Assembly (NCBI GenBank): GCA_025618425.1
Contig: CM046836.1
Span: 9,895,004-9,959,003 of the forward strand
DNA: 64,000 nucleotides
Reading direction: 5' to 3'
Source: Heliocidaris tuberculata
Taxonomy: Eukaryota; Echinodermata; Echinoidea; Camarodonta; Echinometridae
Positions 10,630 through 21,421 of this stretch are shown here, in pieces. The position numbers and the translations under genes are program-made. Position 1 is the first letter of the stretch. Each line of letters opens with the position of its first letter. Below the pieces are notes generated by a model that saw only the letters and a list, made by a program, of their open reading frames with translations, was not told the DNA's origin and made no database searches.

Positions 10630-12115
10630 TACTGTACAGTGAGTCTCAGAAAAAACAAAACCCTAAAACAAATGATTGTTGTGACCACGGTATGTGCACT
10701 ATGACAATTATTTTCTATTTTCCTTAAATTGGAAGTATTATACTTTCAGGACATGGGCATCGATCCGGGGGGTGGGTATATATCCTCCAACAAAATTTGA
10801 AGTCGGGGATGGCCTGTATTATCATCCCCCAATATTTTTGGATGAAATAAATAATAATTATGATACATTAACTTAAAACTAATAATTATCCAAACTCATT
10901 ATGTTTGATCTTGAAATACCATCACATTTTTGAATGATTAGAAGTAAGGAAATAAGAAATGCCATAATTTCAATGCGAAAATATCCAAAGAAATTGTACT
11001 ATTAATAAAACTTCTTCTTCGAGCATTGAACAACAAACTATCTATCTGCCTTCTTTTTCCTGCCTTTACAGATAATTTATAACACACATATTTGAATATC
11101 TTAGGTTATGATTATTAATATTTTGTTGTATTTGCTGTGATTTTAAACAACATCAATCATTTAAGCCATTTTTGGATGCTCTAAAATGCAAGTTTATAAA
11201 CAGATTTGGTGAAAAAGTCCCCCCCCCCCCCCCCATCATGAACAAGGATCGACACCCCTGTTTCAGGTGATACCTTGATGGCTGAGGGGGAAATTGCCAT
11301 AATAATATTTTGTGCCTTATGTGACCTTTATACTTTTTGCGAATGATGACAATGTAAAGTACCATTTACTTTTTACATGTCATTTTCTAAACAATGCTGC
11401 CTGGTACATCATATAATGATGGACGCCATCAATGTATCCTTTAAAAGCTTAATACTTCTGTTTTATGTGAAAAAGATAACTGGAAATGCAAATCTATACA
11501 CAGATATAAGGAATGTCACAAATTTTTATCAATTGTGGTGTTAAAATCTTCAAGAATTAATGGTCATTAAGGGACTCTTCGCAGTTTCACACTTTCTCTA
11601 AATCTATCTCCTCGAAATAGTGGTGAGATACTTTTTTTTGTTAAGGGTTGACTTTCTATGTAAATTATATTGATGTTGTTAGCTTTTTTTTCGGGGGGGG
11701 GGATATCGTTGTGGCACCATCGTTCCATCATCTATTATCAAATTATCGGCACTTTATCACTAGTCAATCTTTCATTGAATTACTACGGAACATAGAGATG
11801 TGTATGATTATGCCTTCAGGAAATTTTAAGTAAACAACAACAACTTTCATGTTGAATGCTCTGTAACATTGTCAACTGCCTTGAAATTGCCATGAAATTG
11901 CTTTGAGATTGTCAATAATTGTGACATTGTGACTTATGTCAAAATTTGTTACTGTTATGATTTTCTGAAGATGCAATAAAAATGAAGATCAAAACAAGAT
12001 TTTAGTACATTTCTTTGAAATTTAATCACATCTTTAAAGTTCATTGTGTGGTAGGCCTACCCTACATATTTTAATTGGGTTTCTTTGATATCAAATGCAA
12101 AAATTGGTTGCATGT
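10630..12115. other. No gene seen
   Basis: AT-rich DNA with a poly-C run (11221-11234) ending in the hAT-like GGATCGACACCCCTG (11248-11262) and a poly-G run at 11692. Nothing else was resolved. Confidence 0.5.
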
Positions 12116-12534
12116 ACTAGGTGTTAAAAAAAAATAGGTTAACACTTTTGATCATCAATTCTGTCATAACTCAAGTAATGATAAAATGAAACTTTCACAT
12201 TGTTCAGTTAAAGAATATAAAATTTCTTTTTGGATAAGTTCTGTGAAAGTTTTGTGGTTAATGCTCTTAAATTGATGCTCTGAATAATTGATTAGATTTT
12301 CAGGTTTCTAAAAAATGAAGGCCACAAAATCGGTGTGTATCAGTAATGAAATTCAGAAAACAATAATACCATTGTGATTGGCACCTGTCATTTCTGCCAA
12401 CCTTTTCAATGTCATTATAAATGATTCATGACTCTGGGTTAACAGAACAGCTCTGGAATTTCAGCTGCAAAGCACAATGACAATTGTTGTGTTCTGAATT
12501 CTGATACACACAGATTTTGTGGCCTTGACTTTAT
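12116..12534. mobile_element. Long-inverted-repeat MITE, copy 1 (partial)
   Basis: It starts ACTAGGTGTTAAAAAA. The two halves are mutually inverted (GAAGGCCACAAAATCGGTGTG against CACACAGATTTTGTGGCC) around a centre with TGTCATTTCTGCCAACCTTTT. The right end is cut by poly-C DNA at 12545. Confidence 0.65.
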
Positions 12535-12539
12535 AGGTG

Positions 12540-12890
12540 CAATGCCCCCCCCCCCCCCCCTCCTCCATTTTTTTTCCCAAATACCCCAAAAGCGTCCTTT
12601 GTTATTTCTGGAACTTACTGCTTTCTGATAACTGCCCCTTTTTACTACAAAAGTGCCCCTTTTCCTTTTTAGAAAGTGCCATTTCCCCTTCTGATATAAG
12701 TGCCCCTTTTGAAAGACTTGTACAATATTTGCTCCTTTCAAGTATGCCCCTTTTGCTCTGCAATGATGAGTGCCCTTTCCCCAACTGATATGAGTGTACC
12801 TTTTCAGATCTGATATATCAAAGTAAAAGTCACTTTTAACTTCTGATATCAAGTACCCCCACTGATAGCCCTCCCCGTCCTCTTGTAATG
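12540..12890 (+). repeat. Degenerate GTGCCCCTTTT tandem repeat
   Basis: Words (A)AGTGCCCCTTTT and CTGATA(T) recur about every 30-40 bp, after a 17-base C-run. Similar words appear at 20520-20660. Confidence 0.55.
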
Positions 12891-13328
12891 AGCACAACCC
12901 ATTTTACCTACATTTCCCACTTTTTCTTACAAAAGGAGCCATATATAGTTTCAAAAAATCAGTGCGGTTTTTATATAGTAACAAGTACCCGTATAACTAC
13001 ATCTACCTGTATAGTAAAATGTAAGGCAGAGGAGCTGGAGTCAAGAGGGGTACATGCCCCTCCCCTCCCACAGTAAAATATGTCTCATTCCACTCGCTCG
13101 AACGTGCCCATAATTTAAACAAAGTCGGGCAACATTTTGTAAAAATTATCAGAAAGAAAGGGGCACTTTTCGTGTACTTGTAAAAGTCGGGACCCTATGC
13201 CCCTAGTCCCCCCCCCCCAACACACACACACACACACCAGGAGCCTCCCCCCCCCCCCCCCCCCCCGTTTGTGCGGGTGTGTATGTGCATGAGGTAGAGA
13301 TCGATGGATGGTGCACAGTGAGCATATA

Positions 13329-13560
13329 CAATAGACCGGTTCTGTAATGTATTCAAATTTTATTTTCAAACGAAGGTTATTCTTGACAACCTGAAAGGCT
13401 TGCCGGACATAGCTTCAAGTAATGTATGCAAACTGTGAAACTGGATTCCAAAAATTTAGGCTCATTAGTAAAAAGCATGTTAATGGAATAGATCGTCACT
13501 ATATGTGCTCAGAGAAAAGAAATGTGCATAAATTTGAGACATTACCAAACCGGTCTATTG
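13329..13560. mobile_element. MITE family 'AATAGACCGGTT', copy 1
   Basis: Inverted ends are CAATAGACCGGTTCTGTAAT and ATTACCAAACCGGTCTATTG, with interior GACAACCTGAAAGGCTTGCC. It is about 232 bp and non-coding. Related copies are at 14498 and 34010. Confidence 0.75.
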
Positions 13561-13583
13561 TTGTACAACTGGTATAGTTGTTT

Positions 13584-14178
13584 CCCGGGGGGGGGGGGGG
13601 GGGAGGGGTATGTCTCATTGAGGCCTGTACGGCATCCGCGTCCATGGAAAATGAGTGTTGTTTTTACACCACCAGACGGGTAACCCGGGGGATCTGGTTT
13701 AGGGTATCAAAAACAGGAAAATTCTGAAAAAAAGGGTATCAAATTATTCACTAGTGATGTAGCCTCGAAAAGGGTAGGAAATTTGACGGTATACCATCAG
13801 ACCATTCGGCATCTCAAAATCTTCCCGTGGATATTTCTCCATGTATCCAAGGAGGTTTTTTTCTATTTCTTTTTTCAATGAAACCATCATTCTGTAATGT
13901 GTTCCAAAGTAAATATTTGTCTTCAATTATTCCTTAATTTTTGGCCAAAAAGGGGCCGAGAAGAACGAGTCTTCGGATACATCTTAGGATAGGGCGTACA
14001 ATGCTTTGCAAGATCTAAACAAATCCCTGTTAAGGATTTAAAAATCAGAATTTGTTCGCGGGTTTCCCTGAATAGCTAGGGTATCAAAAACCTCTCGACT
14101 TAAATCCTCGTTTAGGGTGCTAGTTTCAGAAAGTCATGGACGGGGATGCCTTACAGGCCTCAATGGGACATACCCCCC
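13584..14178. mobile_element. 595-bp inverted-repeat element with poly-G end
   Basis: The left end CCC plus a G-run, then AGGGGTATGTCTCATTGAGG and CCTGTACGGCATCC, is the inverse of the right end GGATGCCTTACAGGCC and TCAATGGGACATACCCCCC. Inside, GGGTATCAAAAAC occurs several times. It is non-coding. Confidence 0.65.
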
Positions 14179-14376
14179 AAAAATAGTGGACGCTTTTAAT
14201 TGTCAATAATCAAATATTGTGCATCGTATCAGACTGAGGTTTTTACATTGTAAAGTTAAAGGAAGTAAAATTTATTGAGAGCAACGTTATTATCACCATA
14301 TATGAACATGACGGACAAAGAGAGTGGAAGAAATAAACAACCCCTCATTCTACCGTTCATAATGGTTCCGGTAGTC

Positions 14377-14486
14377 AAAAGAACATCCTTTCACTGCTCT
14401 TCTATAAAAATATGTAGAACAGGTGCCACATGCATATTCGCCTGTTCTACTTATTTTACAAAATAGCAGTGAAGGGATGTTCTTTT
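14377..14486. repeat. Hairpin of about 45-bp arms inside the nested element
   Basis: AAAAGAACATCCTTTCACTG to GTAGAACAGGTG, loop near CACATGCATATTC, then CCTGTTCTACTTATTTTAC to CAGTGAAGGGATGTTCTTTT. A few mismatches are present. Confidence 0.65.
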
Positions 14487-14497
14487 GTCTACCAGAG

Positions 14498-14718
14498 CAA
14501 TAGACCGATTCGACAATGTATTCAAATTGTATACTTTTCAAACAAAGATTGTTCTTGACAACCTCAAAGCTTGCCCGAGGCTTGCCGGACATAGCAACGA
14601 GTAATGTATGCAAACTGGATTCCAAGAATGAATTGAGGCCCATTATATAATGGTATCCATTAGGTGCTCAGAGAAGAAATGTGCATAAATTTGTATACAT
14701 TACATAACCGGTCTATTG
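14498..14718. mobile_element. MITE family 'AATAGACCGGTT', copy 2 (nested)
   Basis: Ends are CAATAGACCGATTCGACAAT and ACATTACATAACCGGTCTATTG (last 20 bases symmetric), with interior GCTTGCCGGACATAGCAACG. It lies within the element at 14304-14773, so it is the youngest layer there. Confidence 0.7.
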
Positions 14719-15329
14719 TGGAGGGTAAAATGAGGGGTGTTTATTTTGTCCACTCTCTTTGTCCGTCATGTTCAGAGTGTATATTTCTCTGAATACTTTT
14801 ATTAGAATATTGCTCTGAATATTTAATTGCATTTTACACTTTTTGAAAAATCAAGGCCACAAAATCTGTGTGTATCAGAACACATGCAACAATTGCCATT
14901 CGGCATTGCACTGCACTGTCATTTCTGCCAACCTTTTGTCAGTGTCATTAATGATTCATGACTAATGGTTAAAACGTGTTCTGGAATTTCAGTTGCATTG
15001 CATAATAGTAATTGCTGTGTTCTGAATTAATTAATGATACACACTAATTGTGTGGCCTTGATTTTTCAAAAAGTGAAAAGTCTATGAATGTTCAAAAAAA
15101 ATTTTTTTTTTAATATTCTGAGAAATGTCATGAAACTTGTTCCTAATAAATTTTACATCCTTCAACTTTACAATGTGAAAACCTCGGTCTGATATACCAT
15201 TTATGATTTTTTTTCATGATCAAAAGTGTCCAAAGTTTTTATTAACACCTAGTTTGGTATAAAAAGAAAATACGCCCCTCACTTTTTGTGCCCGGGGCGG
15301 CCGAATTTAGACGGTAAAAACCCAAAATC

Positions 15330-15575
15330 TGGTGACCTTTTTTGTGGTTGTTGTTGGTTTTGTTTTGCTTCGCTTTGCTTTTTTGCTTTGTTATACATTT
15401 TTTTGTTTTGTATTTTCTTTTTGTTGTTAATAGTTTTGTAGTTTTGTTGTTGGGGTTTTTTTTCTCTCTTTCTTTTTGGGGGTGTCAGAGAATTTTCAAT
15501 TTTCAGACTTGTGCCCCCCCCCCCCCCCGGCCCAAGAATCCTAGAACCGCCACGCCAACATCCAGCTATGAAAAG
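15330..15575. repeat. TTTTG/CTTTG-rich tract with poly-C and hAT-like end
   Basis: A T-rich low-complexity stretch followed by a 16-base C-run and GAACCGCCACG, which resembles an inverted hAT end (CGTGGCGGTTC). Confidence 0.35.
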
Positions 15576-15599
15576 GAACCACCCCCAAAATAAATGTAT

Positions 15600-16739
15600 A
15601 TATATATATGCTGTAGAATGATTGTGTTGATAAGTTGATCTACAAGATTCCTCATTGAAATGTATGAGGGATATATAAATCAAGATATTTTTTAGCGTAA
15701 TGTAAGGTCTCTTTTAATAACGCGGTATGGGCATCGTCATTTTCTTAATTAAATAATAAGCGAAGCAGTTCACCATATTATGTAAATCTATGAGGATGCT
15801 CTCTCCACAAGTGCCTATTGTACTTCATGCATTCACCTGTTGTGATCTAAATGCACTTCAATATTGTTAGAATGTAATTTGCATAAATATGTTGCTCTGT
15901 CGTGTTAAGGGCGATTCCATGGTTACTCACTTTACTTTTGGAGAGGTTTTGAGTTACATCTTAAGCTCCTGTTCTCTTACTACAGGTGTTAGGTAAATGA
16001 TTTTTAGTTACAACAATGCACACAATCAGAGTCCCTAAATACAGTATCAAAACTTCAGAAGAAGAAACATACTTTCTGCCAACCCTCACGTTAGTTTTTT
16101 TTTAAGTGGATTCACATACATACCATGGTTACTATTACTATTTCCTACGCAAATATGATTTCTCCATATTGGAAAATATACACATTTAGATATCTAATTA
16201 ACATGCCTTTTTTACTAAATTAGATCTTGCAAATGGTACAGCCAGATCAATAGCTAGCTATGAATGTCTTTCAGCATTTGGGGGTGAAGTTTCCTTTAAA
16301 AAAAAGGATAAGAAATAATCGTTATGGAGACAAATAGCCTCCCGATTCAGTGCGTGTAAGCTCAGGTCCAATGCCTGTTGAAGGTTCGTTAAATCCGGCA
16401 ACAAAATATCCAAGAACAATGTATAGATGATAAAAGAAAATCTCCTTTTGGGGAAATAGTTCAACTATATCGCCATTATGCTGGCAGAATAGAAGCACCA
16501 TTAATTTCAATGCGATTCGTAAACATTCTGTTGATCCGCATTCTTATATTACCATGTAGCTTCCAAGGTGACTGATCTCGTTCAAAAAGTTTCAAATCTA
16601 TCTGAAATGAACCAGACCAGACTGGTTAGTCGGAATGTAACATCTAACATAACAATACGCAGCACTGTCTAAATGCTTTTCTAACTTGAATGCTTTATAG
16701 AATTTCGGTGTACGCCCTGAAAAGGTCAAATGTGATTGG
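15600..16739. other. No gene seen
   Basis: AT-rich unique-looking DNA between the MITE cluster and the Cys/His gene promoter. The minus-strand frames at 16258-16510 lack recognisable domains. Confidence 0.5.
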
Positions 16740-16961
16740 TTGGTCAGCTCGAATCACGTGATGTCTTTATAATTGGCCATTCATAGAATCCTCTGAAGGA
16801 TAGCCGGGCGAAGTTACGCGCAAGATTGCCACCCGTAATTCTTTCCACTCACTCTGCTAGACATTGTCGTAGACACGTCGTTTTGGAGGTTACTTAGCTT
16901 TTGCTTCGTTTCGTGGACTTTCTTCGTTGCTTCGGTTAGTTCTAACTTCACCTGTTGAATG
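16740..16961 (+). promoter_or_regulatory. Putative promoter and 5'UTR of the Cys/His gene
   Basis: Upstream of the ATG lie a palindromic TCACGTGA (16754-16761) containing the E-box CACGTG and, just after it, an AT-rich TTTATAATTGG (about 16765) that could act as a weak TATA box. A transcription start around 16800-16870 would fit. The evidence is positional only; no initiator can be proven. Confidence 0.35.
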
Positions 16962-17150
16962 ATGGCTAACCAGTATGGACTGAAGTGCGTCGAGTACACC
17001 CGCGAGGGTTCCCGGTGCAAGAGGAAGGCACCCCCAGCCTTGGATGCATTCCGGTGCTGGCAACACGAAATGTAAGTGACAAAGCACCTATGTAATTACC
17101 AAACATTACAGTAGACCCACTAACACTTGTGCGAGGCTATTACAATAGAC

Positions 17151-17188
<38 letters not shown>

Positions 17189-18002
17189 ATCTCTCTCTCT
17201 GTACATGCTATATGTGTATATTTATGTTTTATTGAATCAATAGAAAACAATCACATATCAACAAGAGATTGAAATACAGTATACAAAACTTCAAGAGTAT
17301 GTCAGACTGATTTATTTACCTTTAGCAGCTGCTATTTAGAGATAGTGGTATTGTCACACATGGGCATTATACTCGTATAGGTAGAACAAAGAATCAAAAA
17401 CAATATCTTTTAATTAAAGCGTCCCATGAGAAGGTAAAAGTGAGAAAAAAAAATGATATTTAGCTTTTTGGTATACAAAGTACGTTTTATTATTGCAAAA
17501 TCTGACATTAACTTCTAAATGGATGGAATCTCACAATCTTTGAAATGTGGATATTATAATGTTTATTTCTTATTTAGCTTCTGTATCCGTATACTTTACT
17601 ATATGACTCCTACAATCACATGAATGTGCAGTTTTTGTTTTGACATTGTACGCAAGTTGTCAGGAGAATCAAAGATCTTATATACTTAAAAGATAATTGG
17701 TAGAATATATAGGAAGGGGGAGGAAATGCCTTGCATTTGTCGTATAATGCAATACCATTTATAATTATACCCTGGCTCTCTTTGACTGTTTTTAGTGGGC
17801 CAAGATGATAATGACAATGTTAAACCAAGGAGTTATCTGTGATAACTTGGTGTAAATAGTGGGTCCCAGATAACCATCTCGTCACCATCGTCAGTTTTAT
17901 TTCAGCCCGCCAAAATTTTAAAGTAAACCACAAAGACTACGTTTTGCATCTATGTCATTCAGCAATATTCAGAAAAACATGTATGAGAAATAGTCTCTCT
18001 CA

Positions 18003-18048
<46 letters not shown>

Positions 18049-19889
18049 TCCATTTACACCACTCAACCAAGTTTCTGCAATGGCGACCATCGGTAACCAT
18101 TATAATGCAAATTATGTAACGATGATAACTGAACGAGATCATGTTCCAATTCTTCTGTTTTTGTGTTATCCTAAGTTAATTCTATACAGCTAACTCGTAA
18201 GCTTTCCTTTTTATTACAGACGGCCAGCCGTGGTTCGATGCTGTGCGCAGGTTGGACCCCGTAGAGATCGCAGACGCTGCACCCGGCGCGGCCTTCATAC
18301 GCTCGAAGGAGACGCCGGCGACGAGCTCTACTGCACGCAACACGGTATGTACTCGATTTAGATAAATGCCCAAATGGAGCTAAAATCATGCTATCCCAAC
18401 CATATCACAAGTGTATTTCAAAATTTTCAATCTATATTTTTTCTCTCCAATTTGTAAAATCAGGGCTGTCACCTTTTAGGAACCCCCCCCCCCCCCCCAA
18501 AAAAAAAAAAAAAAAAATTCGTCCTCGTTTTGGGCTTTCTTTTTCTACCGAAATTCGCCGACAAGCAAAAAAAAAAGGGGGGGTCATCGGCGTTTTCGGG
18601 TGGGTTTTTACTCCAATTTTACACGTTTGGCGGGAGGTTTCTTCATAAAGCGGGAGATTTACAGAGAGCGGGAGGAAGGGCGTCGTTGCGGGAGGCTCCC
18701 GCCACGACGCTGGTAGGACGGCGTGGTGGCGTGGTTGACAGCCCTGGTAAAATATGAATACCAGGCCAGGCCCTCTTGCATAAAAAGTTGCGATTAAACG
18801 CAACTCAAAAAATTAAACGCAAGTCCCAAATACGCGATCCTGATTGGTTGAAAATCGAGTTGCGTTTAATTTTTGGAGTTGCGTTTAATCGCAACTTTTT
18901 ATGCAAGAGGGCCCAGATTTATACCTCTATGCCCATAAAGAGGGTGGGGTGGGGGTACACTTTCCTCATCCAGATTGCTCCCCCCCCCCCCCAAGAAAAA
19001 AAAAGAAAAGAAAAAGAACTGGTAGGGTCATAATGGTGACACTTTATCAAGGTGCTCCGATTCTCCAGCTACAATATTGTTCCGGGCTGCGGTAGGGGTT
19101 TGGGGATGCTCCCTGAACCATTATGTTGGAGGTAGTGTTTGGTTGAAGGTTGATCCAAGAATTCAGTCAGTGTAGGATATATTAAGTACATGTATCTGAT
19201 TAAACAGTTAGATATTTGATACTGACCTTTCATCCATTTATATTTGTATTATAGTTTTGTTTATAATCCTCTTAATATGTACCGTTACATTTTTTGTTTA
19301 TTTTATTACCAAACAATTTTATTGACCTTTCATCCATTTATATTTGTATTATAGTTTTGTTTATAATCCTCTTCGTGTTTACCATTACATTTTTTGTTTA
19401 TTCTATTACCAAAGTTAAACAATGTTTTCCAATGTTTAAAGGTACCAGACTCCCTAACTCTGTATTTAAATTTGTACACCTTTTGTTTTTGTTTTTTGGG
19501 TTTGTTTTTTGTTTTATTATTGGATAAATAAATTCAATAAGTTCAAGTTCAAGAGCGCCGAGAAGTTGTTGCCAGCATATGTCGTACAAAATATTAAATA
19601 ATGGTAATTTAATTTTGATTTCATTACAGTCAACAAGTTGCACCGTGAGCACGGCCGTGCGGAGGTCGTTCCTGCTTATCGCCAACAGCAGGAGGAGAGG
19701 CGGAGACGGGAGGAGGAGCGTGAGCAACTTCACCCGAGACGGAGGTCACCCCGTCTTGTAGCGCGGGAGATCGCAGCTGCAGCCGCCGCTCAGCTCGAAG
19801 CAGCTAGAGAGCAACGTCGTGCCGCCAATCGGGCAAACCAGAACCTGCGGAGGTCGGCCCGGATTGCCGCTAGGCGAGGCAATGTGTGA
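16962..19889 (+). CDS. Spliced gene for a 164-aa tandem Cys/His-module protein, function unknown
   Basis: Three coding exons, 16962-17071, 18220-18344 and 19630-19889, join with canonical sites (gtaagt, gtatgt; ttattacag, tcattacag) and consistent phases to give 492 nt plus TGA. The ATG is the first in the open frame. Residues 1-36 hold C9-x9-C19-x12-C32-x2-H35 (ends CWQHE). Residues 38-78 hold a second, similar module, C45-x11-C57-x17-C75-x2-H78 (ends YCTQH), each with a basic stretch after the second Cys. Exon 3 encodes a Glu/Arg-rich helix-like segment (about 96-111), then two copies of an RRSxRxxAR motif (116-124 and 152-160) separated by an Ala-rich stretch. The Cys/His spacing is like the small putative zinc-binding domains annotated as DUF5763-type; that family call is from memory and unverified. 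A metal-binding, nucleic-acid- or chromatin-associated role is inference. Coding exons are far more GC-rich than the introns. Confidence 0.75.
18001..18046 (+). repeat. (CT)n microsatellite in intron 1 of the Cys/His gene
   Basis: About 20 CT units. A second CT tract is at 17155-17200 in the same intron. Confidence 0.95.
18461..18746. mobile_element. 286-bp hAT-like element in intron 2 of the Cys/His gene
   Basis: Ends are CAGGGCTGTCA and TGACAGCCCTG. Direct repeats GTAAAAT flank it (18454-18460 and 18747-18753), 7 bp rather than the usual 8. The interior is C-, A- and G-run rich, with no transposase. Confidence 0.65.
18769..18913. mobile_element. 145-bp near-perfect hairpin in intron 2
   Basis: The left arm GGCCCTCTTGCATAAAAAGT... 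and the right arm ...ACTTTTTATGCAAGAGGGCC pair over about 53 bp with one mismatch, leaving about 35-40 nt between them. It is probably a MITE. Lying in a transcribed intron, it would fold into a long hairpin RNA. Confidence 0.75.
19222..19420. repeat. 100-bp direct duplication
   Basis: TGACCTTTCATCCATTTATA to TTACCAAA occurs at about 19223 and 19323 with few differences. It lies in intron 2 just before the exon 3 acceptor. Confidence 0.75.
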
Positions 19890-20227
19890 TCATAGCCTGG
19901 AGTGAGTAAAACTATGTATTCTTCTTATATGTACTGGCGTTAACAATTAATAAATGATTGTTGAAAGAATTACAGTCAAATACTAAATGGCCAGATTTCT
20001 TTTGTATTTTAAAATAAAAGTATGAATGTCTATTAAAACAGAACTTGCTTCTTATAGTTTTACACTTTCCCAATACAGCACCAACTCTTGTATCCAATAT
20101 CTGGGTATGGGTTCTTACTTAAGAAAGGAATTACATGAAAGCATCAGAAAATTGTTCCATAATAATTCCAAAAACTGTTCCCATCGCTAGAAAGAATTAT
20201 CTAACTTTTATAACATAATCCCGACAA

Positions 20228-20345
20228 CAGGGGCGTAAATAGCGGGGGGGGGGGGCGGGATGGGGGCGGGATGGGGGGTATGCATCCCCCATATTTTCGG
20301 GTAAGGGGATGGTGTGTACAAACATCCCCCCCCCCCCAGGTTTCA
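20228..20345. mobile_element. Poly-G/poly-C hAT-like end
   Basis: It starts CAGGGGCGTAAATAGCGGGG, then has GATGGGGG repeats and a C-run at 20325. The words GCATCCCCCATATTTT also occur, diverged, near 10830. The right end was not resolved. Confidence 0.35.
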
Positions 20346-21054
20346 CCCCACCAAAAAAAAAAGTGTCAAATATACATTTCTATATTATGTTGGTTGTATT
20401 ATTCAAATTTATGTATTCTTTATTTCAATATAAATATTATTTATCTATGTACAATACTGTAGATTTATATGAATTTATTAATATTTATCTACAATTTTGT
20501 CATTGCTTCTGATTTTCTATTAATGCCCCTTTACAGGTGTGATTAGTGCCCCTTTTCACCTCTGCCTTTTCTACTTTTTCTACACATTCATTTATTTTTC
20601 TAATAAGTGTCCTTTTCCCCATGATAAGTACCTCGTTTCCCTTTTCCATAACATGTGCACCTAATCCAAAGTGACGTAGAGCCAATATTCCCAAATGCTC
20701 GCTCGCTACGCTCGCTCGTATTAAAAGTATAGCTTATTAGATAAATTTTCATTGCGGAATTTTGCAAATGAAACCCCATCAGAATTGTATTTCCCCGTTT
20801 TTATATTACAATGTAATTGCGACCTCACACATTTTGAATATTGTTTGCTCGCTCGCTTCACTCGCTCGCTCAATATTCAAATCATACTACAAAACTACAA
20901 AGCATGATGCTAAAGTTGTATCTTGGACATGTAAAGAGAAAAACCATACATGTTTACCCACCCTCACCCTACACTATGAGGACCTGTCTACGCCAAAGCC
21001 CGCCACTATTTATCTTACTGATTTGTAATTGATTTTGTAATCTTATAGTGGAAA

Positions 21055-21319
21055 CAGGGGCGGCGCTACAGGGGGTAGAGGGGGCGACCGCCCCCCCCCC
21101 CCTATGATTTTTCAAGTAGTGAAAAAAGAAAAAAAAGATGAAAAAAGAAGAAAAGGAGGAAGAAAAGGGAAGAAAGAAGAAAGAAGAAAGAGGAGTATTA
21201 AAAAGAGAGGTCTTAAACATTTAAGTCTATATTACCCCTGTTATTTAATGGAGAAAAAATATGACGTCATCTTTAGGTCGTCTTGCCCCTCCTATCAAAA
21301 TACCCTGGCGCCGCCCCTG
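21055..21319. mobile_element. 265-bp hAT MITE with intact 8-bp target duplication
   Basis: Inverted ends are CAGGGGCGGCGC(TA)CAGGG and CCCTGGCGCCGCCCCTG. The 8-bp flanks AGTGGAAA at 21047-21054 and 21320-21327 are identical, the hallmark of hAT insertion. The interior is an A/G-rich stretch and a 13-base C-run. It lies about 100 bp upstream of the 21422 exon. Confidence 0.85.
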
Positions 21320-21421
21320 AGTGGAAATAAAAATGATTTGATGTTGTTTGATAAAAAATAAAAGAATTAAAGAATAAAAATAGATCTTAACTTTCTCTTT
21401 TTTTCTTTCATGTTCTTACAG

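Larger units (their letters stand above)
14304..14773. mobile_element. Nested inverted-repeat element
   Basis: GAACATGACGGACAAAGAG (14304) and CTCTTTGTCCGTCATGTTC (to 14773) are perfect inverted ends, followed inward by AACCCCTCATTCTACC and its inverse. It sits in the long-inverted-repeat MITE copy 2 and itself contains a hairpin and a further MITE. Confidence 0.65.
14200..15252. mobile_element. Long-inverted-repeat MITE, copy 2, split by nested insertions
   Basis: The right end is ATTAACACCTAG (15241-15252). The core with GGCCACAAAATCTGTGTGTATC is at 14850 and its inverse at 15030. Part of the left arm (ATCAGACTGAGGTTTTTACA, 14228) is separated from the core by about 500 bp of inserted elements (14304-14773). 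The matching right-arm word is at 15165-15200. Confidence 0.6.

Noticed and set aside
19912..20097. Extra coding exon after the Cys/His gene stop
   Set aside because: AT-rich, no splice signals and no phase match with exon 3.
20695..20880. CTCGCTCGCTACGCTCGCTCG words as a regulatory array
   Set aside because: Only two short clusters are present; they are a common low-complexity motif without further evidence.
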